Below, in pieces: positions 42,325-51,789 of a stretch of DNA of 59,592 nucleotides. Positions within the stretch are counted from its first letter, which is position 1. Each line of letters starts with the position of its first letter. Position numbers and translations under genes: made by a program. The notes beneath the pieces were generated by a model. That model searched no databases and was not told where the DNA came from. It saw only the letters and a list, made by a program, of their open reading frames with translations. Source of the stretch: Clostridia bacterium (GTDB lineage: Bacteria > Bacillota > Clostridia > Lachnospirales > Lachnospiraceae); the NCBI GenBank assembly GCA_029101305.1, contig JAQXQS010000086.1, forward strand, positions 1-59,592, in the 5' to 3' direction.

Positions 42325-43485
42325 TTACCAGTTTAAATAATAATAAGTCAGTGCGGAAATCTTCCGGATATTGGATACTGCATCCGCTTCTTTTCCAGCA
42401 TTCTCAGACATTACACATAAAATATAATCGGTTCTGTCCCCATACACGATTGCGATGTCATGCTGGTTTTTGTCATTTTCCCCTGTTTTATTGGCGACCT
42501 GGACAGATTCTTTAAGTGCTCCCGGAATCTTGATTCTTGTGTCCTGGTTCAGAAGTAAAGACAGCATCTGTCCGGAAGCATCCTGGCTTACACATTCCCC
42601 ACGGTAGATCTGCTCCAGTAACGTACCACAATCCTCTACTGAGGTGCTGTTACTGCTCCCTAGTCCTACAGGCTCCGTTGCCGACGGCGCAAGAGTATGC
42701 AGAACTGCGGTTTCTTTGTAGCCCTGCTGGCGGAGATACCGGTTAATTGCCCTTGCCCCTGCATTAAACTGGCTGGAGCCGGTCTGCAGCCTCACCATTT
42801 CATTAAAGGATTCATTGTCACTGTAGGTCACCATATTTTCCATCAGACGGTACAATTGATTGCCCACTGTATCGCTTGCAGGATCTGCCTTCAAAAGCAC
42901 TCCTTCATTTTCCTTCAACTCTTCCATATTCTCATAACTGGCAGCCATTGTAAACGCTTTGATCAGACTGGCAGAAGTCATTGCATGGTCATTGATGGAA
43001 AATTTCTTCCCGCTTTCCAGATCTTTTACATAAATGCTCCAATCCCCTTCCAGGCTCTCTGTCAGGGATTCCAGCGCCTTTTTCAGGTTTTGGATTCCAG
43101 GACTGGTTAATTCTTTGATTTTTCCGTTATTTTGAACAGTCAGACCTTCCGCTGTAGTCCCCTCCCCTGATAATGCACCCGTCTGCTCATCAAAGTAATA
43201 ATAGCCCCAAAAGAACTTTCTTCCAACCCGTTTCTTCTCAATATAATGAATACCGCCCTCTTTGCATATATGACCGTTTTCATCCACATAATAATAACCA
43301 TTTAACGTGGTTCCATCTACAACAGAATTCTCAAAATACTGCATTTCCTGTTCCTTGGCATATACAGTTGTCTCCCCTGTAAAAAAAGGCCAGATTCCAT
43401 TTGAACCACCGGCAGATGCGATTCCTCCAAAAGCAATCCATACCGCAATCCGGAAAAGCCATCTGTTTTTTTTGCTTTTTATCAT
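42325..43485 (-). CDS. Secreted beta-lactamase-fold serine hydrolase with wall-repeat region
   Basis: 386 residues. A basic N-terminus and a hydrophobic segment (about 8-28) indicate a signal or anchor. Residues 50-110 have aromatic wall-binding-type repeats (LNGYYYVDENGHI, WGYYYFDEQTGALSG). The C-terminal domain has class A beta-lactamase/PBP motifs: SASLIKAF (Ser-x-x-Lys), YSDNES (S-D-N) and NKTGEN (K-T-G). The Glu166 region typical of true beta-lactamases is not evident, so a peptidase or wall role is as likely as drug hydrolysis. AAGGAG six bases before the ATG fixes the start; longer forms overlap the helicase gene. Confidence 0.78.
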   Translation of the reverse strand: MIKSKKNRWLFRIAVWIAFGGIASAGGSNGIWPFFTGETTVYAKEQEMQYFENSVVDGTTLNGYYYVDENGHICKEGGIHYIEKKRVGRKFFWGYYYFDEQTGALSGEGTTAEGLTVQNNGKIKELTSPGIQNLKKALESLTESLEGDWSIYVKDLESGKKFSINDHAMTSASLIKAFTMAASYENMEELKENEGVLLKADPASDTVGNQLYRLMENMVTYSDNESFNEMVRLQTGSSQFNAGARAINRYLRQQGYKETAVLHTLAPSATEPVGLGSSNSTSVEDCGTLLEQIYRGECVSQDASGQMLSLLLNQDTRIKIPGALKESVQVANKTGENDKNQHDIAIVYGDRTDYILCVMSENAGKEADAVSNIRKISALTYYYLNW

Positions 43486-43559
43486 CTCAATCTCCTTTTT
43501 GTTAAAGGAAGTATAACCTGTTTTCCTTTTTCGTGCAAGTGACTGCAGGAATGCTTTTT

Positions 43560-45914
43560 TCAGACAGACGGCACCCCTGCCCAGAATTTCTTCAGATCGT
43601 CTTCCACTGTTGCCAGGGTACATTGCTTCCTGTCATTCCATTCCACAGGAAAAAGTCCGCTGTATTCCCTTTGCCGAAACCTCTCATCCAGAAGCAGAAT
43701 CACTCCATGGTCCTCTTTTGTACGGATCACTCTTCCTGCTGCCTGCAGCACTTTGTTCATACCAGGATAACGGTATGCGTAGTCAAACCCATTTTCCCCG
43801 TTTTCATCATAAAAGGAACGAAGAATTTCTCTCTCATTTCCAAGCTGGGGCAATCCGGTTCCAACTAGAACCGCACCGATCAGTTTTTCTCCCAGAAGGT
43901 CGATTCCCTCTGAAAAAATGCCTCCCATAATGCAAAATGCCACTAAGGAGTCCTGTTTTTGTTCAAATTCCAAAAGAAATTCTTCCCGTTCTTTCTCATT
44001 CATAGAACTGCTCTGACAGATACAGCGCACCCAGTTTACAGAAAACTCCTCTTCATAAACAGCATAGACTTCCTCCAGCATTTTGTAAGAGGGAAAAAAC
44101 ACCATATAGTTTCCTTTTCTCTGCCACACAGTCTTCGCTATATATGCGGCAATTTTCCGGTACTCTTCATATCCACGTCGGCTGTACAGGGAACTTACAT
44201 CACCAGCGTGTAAAATACAACGGTTTTTCTGTGAAAAAGGGGATTCCACATAAATACCATAATCATCCTTCCGATTACTGAGCAGTTTCCTGTAATACCC
44301 CATAGGAAGCAGGGTGGCAGAAAAAAATACGGCACTGCGTCCCTTTTTCAGATATTCCCCAAGATTTACAGCCGGATTTACGCAAAACAGCTTCAGGCGG
44401 AATTTCCCATCTTCCCCGTTTTCCGCATAGACCACATAGTTCTCGTCCACCAGCTCTGCAATATTTAAAAAATTACGCACATCAAAATAGAACTGCTTTA
44501 CCTCATCCTCCAGCTCCACATCTTTATGTTCCTCCAGAAAGGTATCAAACTCTCCCTGAATCTTCAAAACAGTCATTGTAATAGAACCAGTGCCTGGTAA
44601 AACACGGTAATTTCGGCACTCCTCCTGCAATTCCTTCAGCTGATTGCCAAGCTTCCCAAGAGATCGGTACAGACGTGACGCCTTCTCTTTCATCGCTTTT
44701 CTTACCAGAACCACATCTTCCCTGGTAAGGGAGGCACTGTACATCTCTCTTCCCCGCTCTGCCAGATTATGGGCTTCATCGATCAGGAAAATATAGTCCT
44801 CACCTGTTCCTTCCCCGAAAAAGCGTTTCAGATGCACCGTAGGATCAAACACATAATTATAGTCACAGATTACCCCATCTACCCACAAAGCCAGATCCAG
44901 ACACATTTCAAAAGGACATACCTGCCATTTCATGGCATGCTCCCGGATGGTCTCCCTGTCATATCTGCTCTTTGTTGTCCACAGCTCATAAACTGCATCG
45001 TTCACTCTGTCAAAATGGCCCCTGGCATAGGGACAATATCCCGGGTCACATCTGGTTTCATCCATAAAGCACAGCTTTTCTTTGGCAGTTATAGTCACCA
45101 CTTTATATTTCATACCCTTTTCCCGAAGCACTTCAAAAGCCTCCTGGGCTACTGTCCGGGTGATGGTCTTTGCAGTCAGATAAAAAATCGTACTGCCTTT
45201 CCCCTCACCGACTGCCCGCACTGCCGGAAAAATCGTGGACATGGTCTTTCCCACACCAGTGGGCGCCTGAATAAAGATCTGACGGCCTACACTGATCGCA
45301 TGGTAGACGCTGCTGACCATCTTGCGCTGTCCTTCACGGTAAGAAAACGGGAATTCCAGATTCTTCAGAGACTGATTTCGCTCTTCTTTCCACCTTTTCT
45401 GATAACTGAGCCATTTGTGGTATTCATCCAGCAGCTTCTGGTACCATTCTTCCAGTTCTTTCATGGAGATCATTTCCCGGAACCGTTTCACCACCTCTGT
45501 ATCCAGATTTGCATAGGTCATCTGGATCCCGATCTGGGACAGCCCTTCCTGTATGCCATAAATGTACCCGTAACACATTGCCTGGGCCTTATGCACCTTT
45601 ACCGGCTCTAAAAGCAGCTCTACATTCCCGTAGATTCCCTTGATCTCATCGATCCAGACCTCGCCTTCTTCTTCGAAGATTCCATCCGCCCGTCCTTCAG
45701 TTGTGATGCTAAGATCCTCATAACAGGTTTCCATTTTCAGCGAAACCTCTGCCCTGTAACCGCTTCCCATCTGTTTCTGAAGCTTTCTGTGCAGCCTGCT
45801 GCCTTTTAACATGGCCTCTTTGTCCATAGTACCTCTACGGCTGTCAAGATCACCACTTTGTAAAATAAATTCCACCAGATTTCTAACTGAAATACGTGTT
45901 ACAGGGTTGTCCAT
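43560..45914 (-). CDS. XPD/DinG-type helicase with N-terminal nuclease-like domain
   Basis: 784 residues. The N-terminal 170 residues contain GRADGIFEEEGEVWIDEIKG, the D-x(n)-(D/E)-x-K pattern of RecB/Cas4-type nucleases. The helicase part has Walker A in IQAPTGVGKTMS near 220, a four-Cys iron-sulphur cluster region (KLCFMDETRC, DPGYC, VCPFEMC), DEAH in FLIDEAHN, and C-terminal motifs through QAAGRVIRT. This is an Fe-S superfamily 2 helicase for DNA repair or replication. The ATG is taken; a GTG at 45941 is an alternative. It is followed closely by the serine hydrolase gene. Confidence 0.85.
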   Translation of the reverse strand: MDNPVTRISVRNLVEFILQSGDLDSRRGTMDKEAMLKGSRLHRKLQKQMGSGYRAEVSLKMETCYEDLSITTEGRADGIFEEEGEVWIDEIKGIYGNVELLLEPVKVHKAQAMCYGYIYGIQEGLSQIGIQMTYANLDTEVVKRFREMISMKELEEWYQKLLDEYHKWLSYQKRWKEERNQSLKNLEFPFSYREGQRKMVSSVYHAISVGRQIFIQAPTGVGKTMSTIFPAVRAVGEGKGSTIFYLTAKTITRTVAQEAFEVLREKGMKYKVVTITAKEKLCFMDETRCDPGYCPYARGHFDRVNDAVYELWTTKSRYDRETIREHAMKWQVCPFEMCLDLALWVDGVICDYNYVFDPTVHLKRFFGEGTGEDYIFLIDEAHNLAERGREMYSASLTREDVVLVRKAMKEKASRLYRSLGKLGNQLKELQEECRNYRVLPGTGSITMTVLKIQGEFDTFLEEHKDVELEDEVKQFYFDVRNFLNIAELVDENYVVYAENGEDGKFRLKLFCVNPAVNLGEYLKKGRSAVFFSATLLPMGYYRKLLSNRKDDYGIYVESPFSQKNRCILHAGDVSSLYSRRGYEEYRKIAAYIAKTVWQRKGNYMVFFPSYKMLEEVYAVYEEEFSVNWVRCICQSSSMNEKEREEFLLEFEQKQDSLVAFCIMGGIFSEGIDLLGEKLIGAVLVGTGLPQLGNEREILRSFYDENGENGFDYAYRYPGMNKVLQAAGRVIRTKEDHGVILLLDERFRQREYSGLFPVEWNDRKQCTLATVEDDLKKFWAGVPSV

Positions 45915-45985
45915 TCCACTTTTACCGCCTTTTTCATACACTCTGAGCTGTTATCATCTGTCAGCTCATCCATATATTTTACAAG

Positions 45986-46047
45986 AAAAGCCATAAATCA
46001 GCCGCTTTCATATGGCGTCCATATACAAAGCAAATGACTTATGGCTT
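45986..46047 (-). terminator. Terminator after the aspartokinase gene
   Basis: AAGCCATAAGTCA pairs with TGATTTATGGCTT, with ATATGG/CCATAT inside the loop; TTTTC follows on the minus strand. Confidence 0.6.
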
Positions 46048-46053
46048 ATTATA

Positions 46054-47373
46054 TTATATCTGTGTCAGTACAAAAATATCATAAATTGCTTTTACCGCAT
46101 TTTCAAAATCACGGTTCTCCACACCGATGATAATATTCAGCTCGCTGGAGCCCTGGTCGATCATCTTAACATTTACATTTGCATGTGCAAGTGCAGAGAA
46201 GATTCTTCCTGCTGTACCACGGGTAGACTTCATTCCACGGCCAACAACTGCGATCAGTGCCAGATCGGATTCCATTTCCACGAAATCCGGCTGTACCAGG
46301 CGGTGGATTCCTGCAATTACCTGCTGCTCTTTCTCCTCAAACTCATCCTGATGGACATATACGGTCATAGTATCGATACCGGATGGAACATGCTCAAAGC
46401 TGATTCCCTGGTCCTCAAATACCTGAAGCACCTTCCTGCCAAATCCGATCTCGCTGTTCATCATGGATTTCTCAATGTTAATAGAACAGAAGCCCTTCTT
46501 ACCTGCAATACCAGTGATGGTATATTTCGGTTTGCGGCAGGTACTCTCCACAATGAAGGTTCCCTTGTCTTCCGGACGGTTGGTATTGCGGATATTGATC
46601 GGAATTCCCTCTTTTCTTACAGGGAAAATCGCATCCTCATGAAGCACAGTGGCTCCCATATAAGAAAGCTCGCGGAGTTCCCGGTATGTGATGGTCTCGA
46701 TCACAGCCGGATCTTTCACGATTCGTGGGTCTGTTACCAGGAAACCGGATACATCTGTCCAGTTCTCATACATATCAGCACGGATGGCCTTCGCCACCAG
46801 GGAACCAGTCACATCAGAGCCACCTCTGGAAAAAGTGGTAACGGTTCCATCCTCTTTCGCTCCATAGAAGCCCGGGACAACTGCGTTCTCACATTTGGAA
46901 AGTCTCTTATTCAGAAGCTTGTCTGTCTTCTCCGGATCAAGATTTCCATTTTTGTCAAAACGGATCACATCTGCTGCATCTACAAATTCATAGCCAAGAT
47001 AAGCGGCCATCACCTTACCGTTCAGATATTCTCCACGGGAAGCTGCATAGTCTCTGCCAATCTGGGCTTTAAAATTCTCTTTGATCACCTGAAAATCCTC
47101 TTCCAGGGAAAAAGTAAGGCCAAGACCCTTGATGATCTCATAATATCTGGATTTGATCTCCTCCAGGATTCCTTCGAAATCTCCACCATTTCCAGCTGCA
47201 TCATAACAGCTATATAAAAGGTCTGTAACCTTGGTATCTCCATCAAATCTCTTACCAGGGGCAGAAGGAACTACAAAACGTCTGCTTTCTTCGCTTCTGA
47301 TAATATCTCCGACTTTCTCAAACTGCTCCGCATTTGCAAGGGAGCTTCCGCCAAACTTTACTACTTTTTTCAT
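46054..47373 (-). CDS. lysC: Aspartokinase
   Basis: 439 residues, the type with a kinase domain and two C-terminal ACT domains. It phosphorylates aspartate, the entry to Lys/Thr/Met synthesis. Signatures: VVKFGGSSLANAEQFEKV at the start, FSRGGSDVTGSLVAKA near 186, and ACT regions with SINIEKSMMNSE and VNVKMIDQGSSELNI. It is probably feedback-regulated through the ACT domains. A promoter sits in the end of trmO; the leader is too short for a lysine riboswitch. Confidence 0.93.
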   Translation of the reverse strand: MKKVVKFGGSSLANAEQFEKVGDIIRSEESRRFVVPSAPGKRFDGDTKVTDLLYSCYDAAGNGGDFEGILEEIKSRYYEIIKGLGLTFSLEEDFQVIKENFKAQIGRDYAASRGEYLNGKVMAAYLGYEFVDAADVIRFDKNGNLDPEKTDKLLNKRLSKCENAVVPGFYGAKEDGTVTTFSRGGSDVTGSLVAKAIRADMYENWTDVSGFLVTDPRIVKDPAVIETITYRELRELSYMGATVLHEDAIFPVRKEGIPINIRNTNRPEDKGTFIVESTCRKPKYTITGIAGKKGFCSINIEKSMMNSEIGFGRKVLQVFEDQGISFEHVPSGIDTMTVYVHQDEFEEKEQQVIAGIHRLVQPDFVEMESDLALIAVVGRGMKSTRGTAGRIFSALAHANVNVKMIDQGSSELNIIIGVENRDFENAVKAIYDIFVLTQI

Positions 47374-47405
47374 AATCTATGTGCTCCTCAAAAAACTTTT
47401 TCTTC

Positions 47406-47434
47406 ATTTTATGAAAAAAACCGACTTTTTGCAA
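47406..47434 (-). promoter_or_regulatory. Promoter of the aspartokinase gene
   Basis: TTGCAA, 17 bp, TAAAAT on the minus strand; the -35 lies inside the end of the trmO coding region. Confidence 0.6.
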
Positions 47435-48119
47435 GAGTTTTTTCGATTTCTTCCACATCGGTCACCTGCAGCTTCTCCCCATCCACTTTAAAATGAATAT
47501 CCTGGTTTCCAAAGGACATTCCGTATTTTCTGCCTGGATCTTTCTGGTATCCGGGTCTTGGATCATTGGCAAGAACTGCCAGAAGTGCCTCTCTTTTCTC
47601 CTTGGGAACCTTTTTTAACAGGTTTTCCGGAAAATCCACTATCAACGTGTGGTTCCGGATCCGGTCTGTAAATCCCCCTGATGCCTGTGGATGGCTGTCC
47701 ACATAGGCAAGATAAGGCTTTATATCATAAATAGGCGTTCCATCCATAAGATCAGCCCCGGATATGTGAAGAACCGGGCCATCGCTTTTGGTAAATTCCA
47801 CGCTTTCCAGTTTTACGCTGGAAAGACCGATGGGATTGGGGCGAAATGGGGATCTTGTGGCAAAAACTCCCTTTCTTATATTCCCTCCAAGCCTGGGAGG
47901 ACGTACCGTAGGCGACCATTCCTTGCGCACAGCCTGGGAAAACTCCCAGATCAGCCAGATATGGGTATATTCCTCCAGCCCCCGAAACGCTTCCTGATTA
48001 CGGTATTCCGGTTCAAATATAATATCTGCCTTTAGCTGCTGTATTCTGCCGCTCTGGTGGGGAATTCCAAATTTGGTAGGAAAATCGCTTCTTATATGGG
48101 CGATCACTTTCATTTCCAT
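47409..48119 (-). CDS. trmO: tRNA t6A37 N6-methyltransferase TrmO
   Basis: 236 residues, a TsaA/VirR-type beta-barrel. Signatures: IAHIRSDFPTKFGIPHQSG at the N-terminus, EEYTHIWLIWEF, and RPPRLGGNIRKGVFATRSPFRPNPIGLS around 82-110, with DGTPIYDIKPYL near 135. It methylates t6A37 of tRNA-Thr from SAM. It starts three bases after the stop of the glycosyltransferase gene. Confidence 0.93.
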   Translation of the reverse strand: MEMKVIAHIRSDFPTKFGIPHQSGRIQQLKADIIFEPEYRNQEAFRGLEEYTHIWLIWEFSQAVRKEWSPTVRPPRLGGNIRKGVFATRSPFRPNPIGLSSVKLESVEFTKSDGPVLHISGADLMDGTPIYDIKPYLAYVDSHPQASGGFTDRIRNHTLIVDFPENLLKKVPKEKREALLAVLANDPRPGYQKDPGRKYGMSFGNQDIHFKVDGEKLQVTDVEEIEKTLAKSRFFS

Positions 48120-48122
48120 TTC

Positions 48123-49244
48123 TTATGCTCCCCCTTCTTTTATATGGTTCCTTATAAATTCACAGATATCATCTGCTGCCATTTTATTTATATTTTTCTG
48201 CTGATTCTCCCGCATCTTATCAGAAGCCTGCGCATCATAAAGCAAACGGATTCCTGCCTGCACCTGCCCTTTCACAGTTCTTGCGGAAACACTCATGCCC
48301 AGCTTTCCGAAAAATTTGCGGTTGGCAGTTTCACAGCCTGGAATGGGGTCCGTATGAACCATGGGAATCCCTGCCACGGCTCCCTCTGTGGAGGTCAGGC
48401 CTCCTGGTTTGGTGAACAAGACATCACAGGCTTTCATATAAAGATTCATCTGAGTGGTAAATCCCAGTATTCTGGCACGTTTCTCACTTCCAAAAGCTTT
48501 TTTCAGCTGGTTTTCTACCTTTGTATTGCTTCCACAAATGATGATCAGCTCTTCCTCTTTGGTAGCTTTCAGAAGACACTCTACCATTTTCTTCATATCG
48601 CCGGCTCCCATACTTCCGCCAGCTACCAGGATATACTTTTTTACAGGGGAAAGTGAAAGCTTCTCTCTTGCTGCTTCTTTGGAAATTTCCCTTCTGCAGA
48701 TCCTGGATACTGGAATTCCAAGCGGAACCAGTTTTTCCTTGGGAAGTCCTCTTCGCACACATGGTTTTATCAGGCTTTCATGAGGTGCAATATAATAATC
48801 CACATCTGTTTCTTCCCAGAACGGAATGCAGGTATAGTCTGTCATCACAGCCAGTGTAAGGGGCAGCTTCATGCCCTTACGTTTCATATAAGTAATGGTT
48901 TCTGCCGGATAGAGATGTGGCATGACCAGTACGTCTACCGGATTTTCTTTCAGATACTGGTTCAGATATTTGGCCATACGGCCATTCACATAATATACCG
49001 GGGATTTCTTCACCAGCTTACTGACCAGCATTCCAAGCTTATATACAAGCCCGAAAAGCTTCGGTGTTTTCTTAACGATCTGTACATATCCGTCTCCCAC
49101 AAGTCTGGATACCCCCTCACCTGCAAGAGTAAGATAATCCATCACATAAGCCTCATCCCCCTGCCAGGTCATGGCTTCTGCAATGGCTCTTCCTGCGGAA
49201 TTATGCCCTCCCCCTGTATTACAGGATAAAATCAAAGCTTTCAT
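48123..49244 (-). CDS. GT28-type lipid glycosyltransferase (MGDG synthase/UgtP-like)
   Basis: About 373 residues. The N-terminal MKALILSCNTGGGHNSAGRA is the MGDG synthase signature, and the C-terminal Rossmann domain has VAGGSMGAGDM near 206 and TKPGGLTSTEGAVAGIPMV near 285 (nucleotide-sugar and glycan-acceptor regions). It likely glycosylates diacylglycerol at the membrane. The ATG overlaps the plsY-like stop (ATGA), so the two genes are coupled and may act in one lipid pathway. Confidence 0.85.
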   Translation of the reverse strand: MKALILSCNTGGGHNSAGRAIAEAMTWQGDEAYVMDYLTLAGEGVSRLVGDGYVQIVKKTPKLFGLVYKLGMLVSKLVKKSPVYYVNGRMAKYLNQYLKENPVDVLVMPHLYPAETITYMKRKGMKLPLTLAVMTDYTCIPFWEETDVDYYIAPHESLIKPCVRRGLPKEKLVPLGIPVSRICRREISKEAAREKLSLSPVKKYILVAGGSMGAGDMKKMVECLLKATKEEELIIICGSNTKVENQLKKAFGSEKRARILGFTTQMNLYMKACDVLFTKPGGLTSTEGAVAGIPMVHTDPIPGCETANRKFFGKLGMSVSARTVKGQVQAGIRLLYDAQASDKMRENQQKNINKMAADDICEFIRNHIKEGGA

Positions 49245-49852
49245 TGGACTCTCCACTTCTTTCCATCTGCACCTTCTGCTTCCTTTGCAGATTCTACATG
49301 CTTATACACTACCACCAGTGAAATAATAAGGATTCCAAGCCGCACAGCACTTTCCCAGTCTGTAAAAAAAGAAGTCAGGCAAAAGCTGCCAAATGTGACT
49401 ACGCTTCTTTTCAGATGGGATTTCACCGGAACTACCAGAGAAAAGAAAATATAAAATCCAGCTAGTACAAGTGCTGGTGTCCACCATGGATAAAGTCCCA
49501 GAAGTACACCAAAGCTTACCGCGATTCCTTTTCCTCCTTTTCCCTTATGGAAAATGGAAAACGCATGCCCAAGAACCGGGGCCATGAGCACGCCTGCAAA
49601 AAGCAGGGAATCCCTGCCGGTCCGTAAAGAACAGAAATATACCGGCAGGAATCCCTTTAAAAGTTCTGCCAGAAGAACCAGAATCCCGCAGCCTGCCCCG
49701 CAAGATACAAAAGCATTAAAGGTTCCAGGATTTCCATCCTCTGACACTTCCCTGATATCAATATGTTTCCAGATTCTCGGGATTTCGTAGGCAAACAAAA
49801 TGCTTCCCAGAAGAAACCCGCTTATCATATAAAACAGATAAATTTTTTCCAC
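49241..49852 (-). CDS. plsY: PlsY-like glycerol-3-phosphate acyltransferase
   Basis: About 203 residues from a GTG with GAGG six bases upstream, 14 bases after the rlmD stop. At least five membrane segments. The PlsY loops are present but divergent: GSILFAYEIPRI, SEDGNPGTFNAF (family form is G-S-G-N-P/I-G-A-T-N), LLKGFLPV and LGHAFSIFHKGKGGKGIA. PlsY moves an acyl group from acyl-phosphate to glycerol-3-phosphate. It is coupled to the lipid glycosyltransferase. The divergent second loop leaves some doubt about the substrate. Confidence 0.8.
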   Translation of the reverse strand: MEKIYLFYMISGFLLGSILFAYEIPRIWKHIDIREVSEDGNPGTFNAFVSCGAGCGILVLLAELLKGFLPVYFCSLRTGRDSLLFAGVLMAPVLGHAFSIFHKGKGGKGIAVSFGVLLGLYPWWTPALVLAGFYIFFSLVVPVKSHLKRSVVTFGSFCLTSFFTDWESAVRLGILIISLVVVYKHVESAKEAEGADGKKWRVQ

Positions 49853-49866
49853 GCTTTTCCTCTTCT

Positions 49867-51033
49867 CTAATTTGCACCTTTTTCCAGCCATGTCACAACT
49901 TCTGTGTGATCGGTAAAACAAAACATTTCCACAGGCTGGATTTCTTTTACTTTATAATTTTTCTTCGTAAGGAAAAGTAAGTCTCTTGCAAGAGTTTCCG
50001 GATTGCAGGAAATATAAACAATTTTCCCAGGTGCCAGTCTCACCACGGAATTCAGAAATTTCTCGCTGCTGCCAGATCTGGGCGGATCCATAAATACAAC
50101 GTCGGCACGTTCCCCGGCAGCTGCCATGGCTTCCATAAATTCTCCCGCATCCCCTTGTCTGAACGAAATATTTATTACTTTATTCTCTCTCGCATTGATA
50201 CGGGCGTCACGGACTGCATCCTTGTTCAGTTCTACCCCGATTACTTCCTTCGCTTTGTCAGCTGCTACAAGACCGATGGTTCCGATTCCGCAATATGCGT
50301 CGATCACCTTTTCTTTCCCTGTAAGTCCGGCAAATTCCACAGCCTTTCCATAAAGAATCTCCGTCTGTACCGGATTTACCTGGTAAAAGGATTTTGGTGA
50401 AATCCGGAAGGATTTCCCGCAAAGGGTATCACGGATAAAGCCTTTTCCATATAGCACGATTTCCCGCTCCCCAAGAACCATGCTTGTATTCTTATCATTA
50501 ATATTCAGTACAACGGTACTGATTTCAGGATGTGCCTTACGCAGTGCCTTCACAAAATTATTCTTAGATGGAAAAACAGGAGAAGCCACAACCAGAACCA
50601 CCATCACTTCCCCGGAGGTAAAGCCACGGCGGACCAGTACATGGCGCAGAAGCCCATATCCGGTATCCTCATCATAGGTCTTGATCTTAAATGATTTCAG
50701 CATTCCACGGATCGTACGGATGATCTCCTGACTTTTCTCATCCTCGATCAGACACTGGTCGATGGGAACCACTCTGTGGGAACCTGCCTCGTAAATTCCG
50801 GAAATGATATTGCCTTTCCGGTCGCGGTCAAATACTGCGTGAACCTTATTTCTGTAAAAATAAGGTTTTTTCATTCCAATAACCGGCTTCACATTTCCAA
50901 AGCGCTTAAGAAGCCCCTGTACCTGATTCTGCTTCTTCTTCAGCTGTGCCGGATAAGGAACACCCTGGTATCGGCAGCCTCCACACTTTTTCGCATATGG
51001 ACAGACTTTCTGCGTATTTTTCTTCTCTTCCAT
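49867..51033 (-). CDS. rlmD: 23S rRNA m5U methyltransferase (RlmD/RumA type)
   Basis: 388 residues. The N-terminus has an Fe-S Cys cluster (VCPYAKKCGGCRYQG). The methyltransferase domain has VIDAYCGIGTIGLVA near 240, VFMDPPRSGSSEKF near 308 and the catalytic Cys in YISCNPETLARDL near 335. It forms m5U in 23S rRNA (1939 or 747); which is uncertain, as Firmicutes RlmCD does both. No TRAM domain is seen. It is followed closely by plsY. Confidence 0.9.
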   Translation of the reverse strand: MEEKKNTQKVCPYAKKCGGCRYQGVPYPAQLKKKQNQVQGLLKRFGNVKPVIGMKKPYFYRNKVHAVFDRDRKGNIISGIYEAGSHRVVPIDQCLIEDEKSQEIIRTIRGMLKSFKIKTYDEDTGYGLLRHVLVRRGFTSGEVMVVLVVASPVFPSKNNFVKALRKAHPEISTVVLNINDKNTSMVLGEREIVLYGKGFIRDTLCGKSFRISPKSFYQVNPVQTEILYGKAVEFAGLTGKEKVIDAYCGIGTIGLVAADKAKEVIGVELNKDAVRDARINARENKVINISFRQGDAGEFMEAMAAAGERADVVFMDPPRSGSSEKFLNSVVRLAPGKIVYISCNPETLARDLLFLTKKNYKVKEIQPVEMFCFTDHTEVVTWLEKGAN

Positions 51034-51043
51034 AAATTCTCCC

Positions 51044-51739
51044 TTAAATTTTATCTATTTTATTCCTCAGCTTCATCATTTTCTCATCCAGAGCTGCCAC
51101 TTCTTCTGAATAATTCTTCAATTCCTTCGCTGCCTTCTCTGCACCTGAAACATTTCTCTTATACATCAGCTGATATTCCAATACAGACCAGAAATCCATG
51201 GCTAAAGTCCTAATCTGGATCTCTACCCGTTTACTAAGAAAATTATCGCCGAAATAAATGGGAATGTCAACAATCAGATGAAGACTCATATATCCATTTT
51301 TCTTTGGTTTCGCGATATAATCTTTTTCTTTTACCAGAGTAATATCCCTTTGCTTTTTCAGGATCTCTGCGATTTCATATACATCATCCAGAAACAGACA
51401 GGTAATTCTTACACCGACCAGATCATTCAGTTTCTTTCGTGCTGTCTCCAGATCAGTAGGAAGCTCCTTTCTCACAAGCTTGGCATAAATACTCTCTGGA
51501 GATTTCACTCTGCCACTGAATCCTCTCATGATTTCCCTTCCATATTTCATGGAAAGCTGTTCATCTATGATCTTAGCCTTTGCTTCCAAAATCCCGATCG
51601 CATACTGGCAGAGAAGATAGTACTGGTCTTTCTCCATATCTTTCCGGATTGCCGCGATCTGCTCCAGTTCCCTGATACCTTCTTTTATATCTTCTTTCTT
51701 ATTTTCCTGAATTTCTGTTGTTTTTTTATGTTCGCTCAT
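51044..51739 (-). CDS. Small alarmone synthetase (RelA/SpoT synthetase domain)
   Basis: About 231 residues. Only the (p)ppGpp synthetase domain is present: RVKSPESIYAKL near 75, LNDLVGVRITCLFLDD near 103, GYMSLHLIV near 150 and VEIQIRTLAMDFWSVLEYQL near 172. There is no HD hydrolase, TGS or ACT domain, so it is of the YjbM/YwaC class, transferring pyrophosphate from ATP to GDP/GTP. A C-terminal coiled coil is likely. The start is uncertain: GTG at 51763 or this ATG, neither with an ideal ribosome site. Confidence 0.88.
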   Translation of the reverse strand: MSEHKKTTEIQENKKEDIKEGIRELEQIAAIRKDMEKDQYYLLCQYAIGILEAKAKIIDEQLSMKYGREIMRGFSGRVKSPESIYAKLVRKELPTDLETARKKLNDLVGVRITCLFLDDVYEIAEILKKQRDITLVKEKDYIAKPKKNGYMSLHLIVDIPIYFGDNFLSKRVEIQIRTLAMDFWSVLEYQLMYKRNVSGAEKAAKELKNYSEEVAALDEKMMKLRNKIDKI

Positions 51740-51789
51740 ATTTTTATCTGCTTTCTCCTTCACATGGTCTTCTAATTTACTATGAAAGT

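Noticed and set aside
47374-47408. Lysine riboswitch before the aspartokinase gene
   Set aside because: The predicted promoter leaves a leader of only about 30 nt.
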